NCBI GenBank assembly: GCA_019828595.1
Contig: JAHQRK010000027.1
Span: 744,001-808,000, forward strand
DNA length: 64,000 nt
From: Aphanomyces cochlioides
Lineage: Eukaryota > Oomycota > Saprolegniomycetes > Saprolegniales > Verrucalvaceae
Reading direction: 5' to 3'
The notes beneath the pieces were generated by a model. It ran no database searches and had not been told where the DNA came from. It worked only from the letters and a program-made list of their open reading frames with translations. The translations under genes were made by a program, and so were the position numbers. This document shows, in pieces, positions 62,005 through 64,000 of this stretch (the stretch's first letter is position 1; each line of letters begins with the position of its first letter).

Positions 62005-62680
62005 TGATCGAACGAGAGCAATTCACATCGAGGAGGAGAGTGCCAATATGGATTTATGGATTTCAAACAAAACAGCTTGGTGATCGGGTAAATGCACATA
62101 TGCACGATATTCTACAGGCGATCATTTGGCTGTACGGATAACTGATGGCAAAGACGGAGCATTGCTCAAGAGGTCTATTAGCGACTGATGACTTTCATTT
62201 TAATTGTTACGGCGACGAACGATGAGGAAAGAAAGGGACGAGTTTCAGCACGCATGTAGAGAAAGGTCTTGTTCGAGCTTGGTTCGATAGCAGGTGTTCA
62301 TTCTTGTTATAGGCTGTTTGTAAAGGAAAGTGATAAAATATGATTGGACGGCGTCTTCCACAAAACAACCTACAGTGTGGCGTTTTCACACCATCCCGAT
62401 TGGTTGTGTGAAAACCAGAATTTTATAGGTTTGTCTACTCTCTATTTGGTGGTGCAGCCTCTGCAGACCCTGCAGACCCCCCCCCCGTACCCCCTGCGAC
62501 ACTATTAGATCCCGTTCAGTTTGCCTTTTGCTACGTCCCTCACGTAGTGTTACTGGACATTGACTTCTTGCTTTCAACTACCAAATCAATTGTCAACCCT
62601 ATCTGCCAGGATTGGTGTCAACGCCATCCCAATTACCCAATCTTTTATTCTTTGTCATATTGCTTCTTGACAAGGAACAA
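62005..62680. other. Spacer, no gene seen
   Basis: A C10 run at about 62478-62487 within CTGCAGACC repeats. No coding evidence. Confidence 0.25.
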
Positions 62681-63114
62681 AAATTGGAGAGCTCGAACGC
62701 TCTTATCGTGATGCATTGGATTGGAAATCTTCGACGGGACAAGGACTTGTCGAATCGGGGGCGCCAGAAGTTCAAAAACAAGTCGAATCGTATGTTCGAA
62801 AACTTTGTAAACATTATGAAATTTTGGAGCCCATCATGAGGCAACGTCCTACGGCTCAACCAAGCACTACGTCAGAAAAAAGAAGTGCGAGAAATGATTG
62901 TGACCAAGACGTTGAAAAGAAGACAGTTCTTGGTAAACGTGCATTATCTGATCGAATCACTGACTGGACTATATCAAGCGAGACGTTGTATCCCAGGATG
63001 CCAGCACTGGGACTGGCCAATTTTGGTGGGGATGATGTGGTCGTACGAAACTTTTCAAAGTCGCGACTGAAAGATACTGACTCATTTACTGTTACACGCA
63101 TAGAGATGTCCTAA
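62681..63114 (+). pseudogene. Myb/SANT-associated C-terminal domain fragment, transposon-type
   Basis: The plus frame reads IGELERSYRDALDWKSSTGQ, GLVESGAPEVQKQVESYVRK, LCKHYEILEPIMRQRPTAQP and later TDWTISSETLYPRM. The pattern (TGxG, then LCxxYxxLxPIM) is that of the region following Myb/SANT-like domains in oomycete transposon-associated proteins. No ATG precedes it; an upstream exon ending before 62681 or truncation is needed. Confidence 0.4.
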
Positions 63115-64000
63115 ATAGCTACTACTGTGGCGACGCAAACAGCAAATATTTTGAGATGTCACTTTTTATGAACTATTTGCAGGGCCCACAGAGGGTGCGG
63201 AAGGGTCTGTACCCCCGTGTTGGTTGTGACTACTTGGGTGGAGATACTTATCACTTGGTGGGTTTGCTCCCATGGTGGATTTCTACGATTGCAACCATTG
63301 CTCGAGCAACCTGCATCAATCTGCAAGGACCAATGAACTCTCTGGAACATCTGCATGGGCTGCACCCACAATTCTCTTCGACCTCCTGGCTGCCGTAAGG
63401 ACACGACCGTCCTGTCACGTACGGCAAAAGATGCTTGCTGTCGCCATCAGCACTGTCGACGAACTACGACAAGAAGTGTGTTGGTCTTTGTCTGGTCGCC
63501 GTTGAAGCTCAGTGACAATCCAGTCCTTCGCATGAACAATGTTATGGCAGGGGGTGCATACCCTTCTGCACTGTCTGCACCCCCTGTACTCAAACTACCA
63601 ACGGCCCACTTTATACCGTCTATTCTAAGCCTATCAAACATGAATGGTGGACCGATTGGACATGGCGAATGGTATGGATGCTTGCAAACGACACCAGCGG
63701 TCGACAGCCCAAGTGGTTCAAAGCCGAAAGGTCATCTTGCGACTCAGAGAATTTTACGTTGTACCAAGCCAGCGATTGGTCAGCACACTTTGCACGGGAT
63801 CACAAATCAACAATCACATAGTCAGACCAGGTCCGCTAAAGTTCAAACTCTGGGTCGTTGCACCGCAAAGGATCTGGATCTCATGCCTAGCTAGCTTAAA
63901 ACGATGTTAATACACTTCCCTTTTTGCAGTGAATGCCTTACATGTGAGGGTTCAGGAGCTGCACTATCAGTGAGAAGTAACTCAAGCCAAGAAGCGAGCA
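63115..64000. other. End of window, no recognised gene
   Basis: Several overlapping frames of 60-180 codons exist on the plus strand, none with a known motif. A hairpin with 11-bp arms CAGGGGGTGCA / TGCACCCCCTG lies at about 63549-63589 and could be a transposon end or a folded MITE. Confidence 0.25.

Overview
The window looks like nuclear DNA of an oomycete, probably a saprolegnialean such as Aphanomyces (inferred; no marker gene proves it). The grounds are 1,3-beta-glucan synthases with an N-terminal MIT-like domain, GT-AG introns of only 38-50 bp, a four-member family of coiled-coil/START-like proteins of oomycete type, and a mixture of oomycete-type DNA transposon families. There is no bacterial-style operon, CRISPR array or rRNA, and no intact tRNA gene was seen.

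Left part (1-30.7 kb) is dense in conventional genes. Two callose/FKS-type 1,3-beta-glucan synthase genes stand head to head: one on the minus strand, running off the left edge (1-4997), and one complete on the plus strand (6899-12880, 1993 aa). They share a 1.9-kb intergenic region, and their catalytic halves are almost identical at DNA level. Next come a cryptochrome/photolyase-family gene (minus, 12990-14581, one 46-bp intron and one apparent 1-base frameshift), a full ABCC transporter (16185-20030), a coiled-coil/START-like gene (20179-21423, minus), a second ABCC transporter split by two tiny introns (23728-27564), and a convergent pair of coiled-coil/START-like paralogues (28015-29336 plus, 29367-30665 minus). 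A fourth paralogue lies at 39327-40593 (minus). All four share three introns in matching positions and phases.

Right part (30.7-64 kb) is mostly repeats and broken genes. It holds a 20-bp minisatellite, a tRNA-like SINE-like box, a MULE transposase pseudogene, an HTH+SET-domain gene (35675-37449) with at least three decayed SET relatives nearby, KDZ-like, PIF/Harbinger-like, pogo/CENPB-like and other DDE transposase remnants, AT-rich repeats with related termini, and an 8-bp-TSD hAT-type MITE (51063-51623). The clearest structure is a 4770-bp PIF/Harbinger transposon (53811-58580) with perfect 32-bp inverted repeats and TTA target duplications. It carries a Myb/SANT-like gene and a convergent HARBI1-like transposase. 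Inside it sits a 1.56-kb element (56939-58500) with 8-9-bp duplications, and inside that a 513-bp piggyBac-like MITE flanked by TTAA: three insertion layers.

Functionally, the left half concerns cell-wall glucan synthesis, membrane export, light or DNA-repair response, and a lineage-specific putative lipid-binding or regulatory family. The right half is a transposon graveyard in which a few possible genes survive (the SET gene, a small single-pass membrane protein at 38828-39274 and the fourth coiled-coil paralogue).
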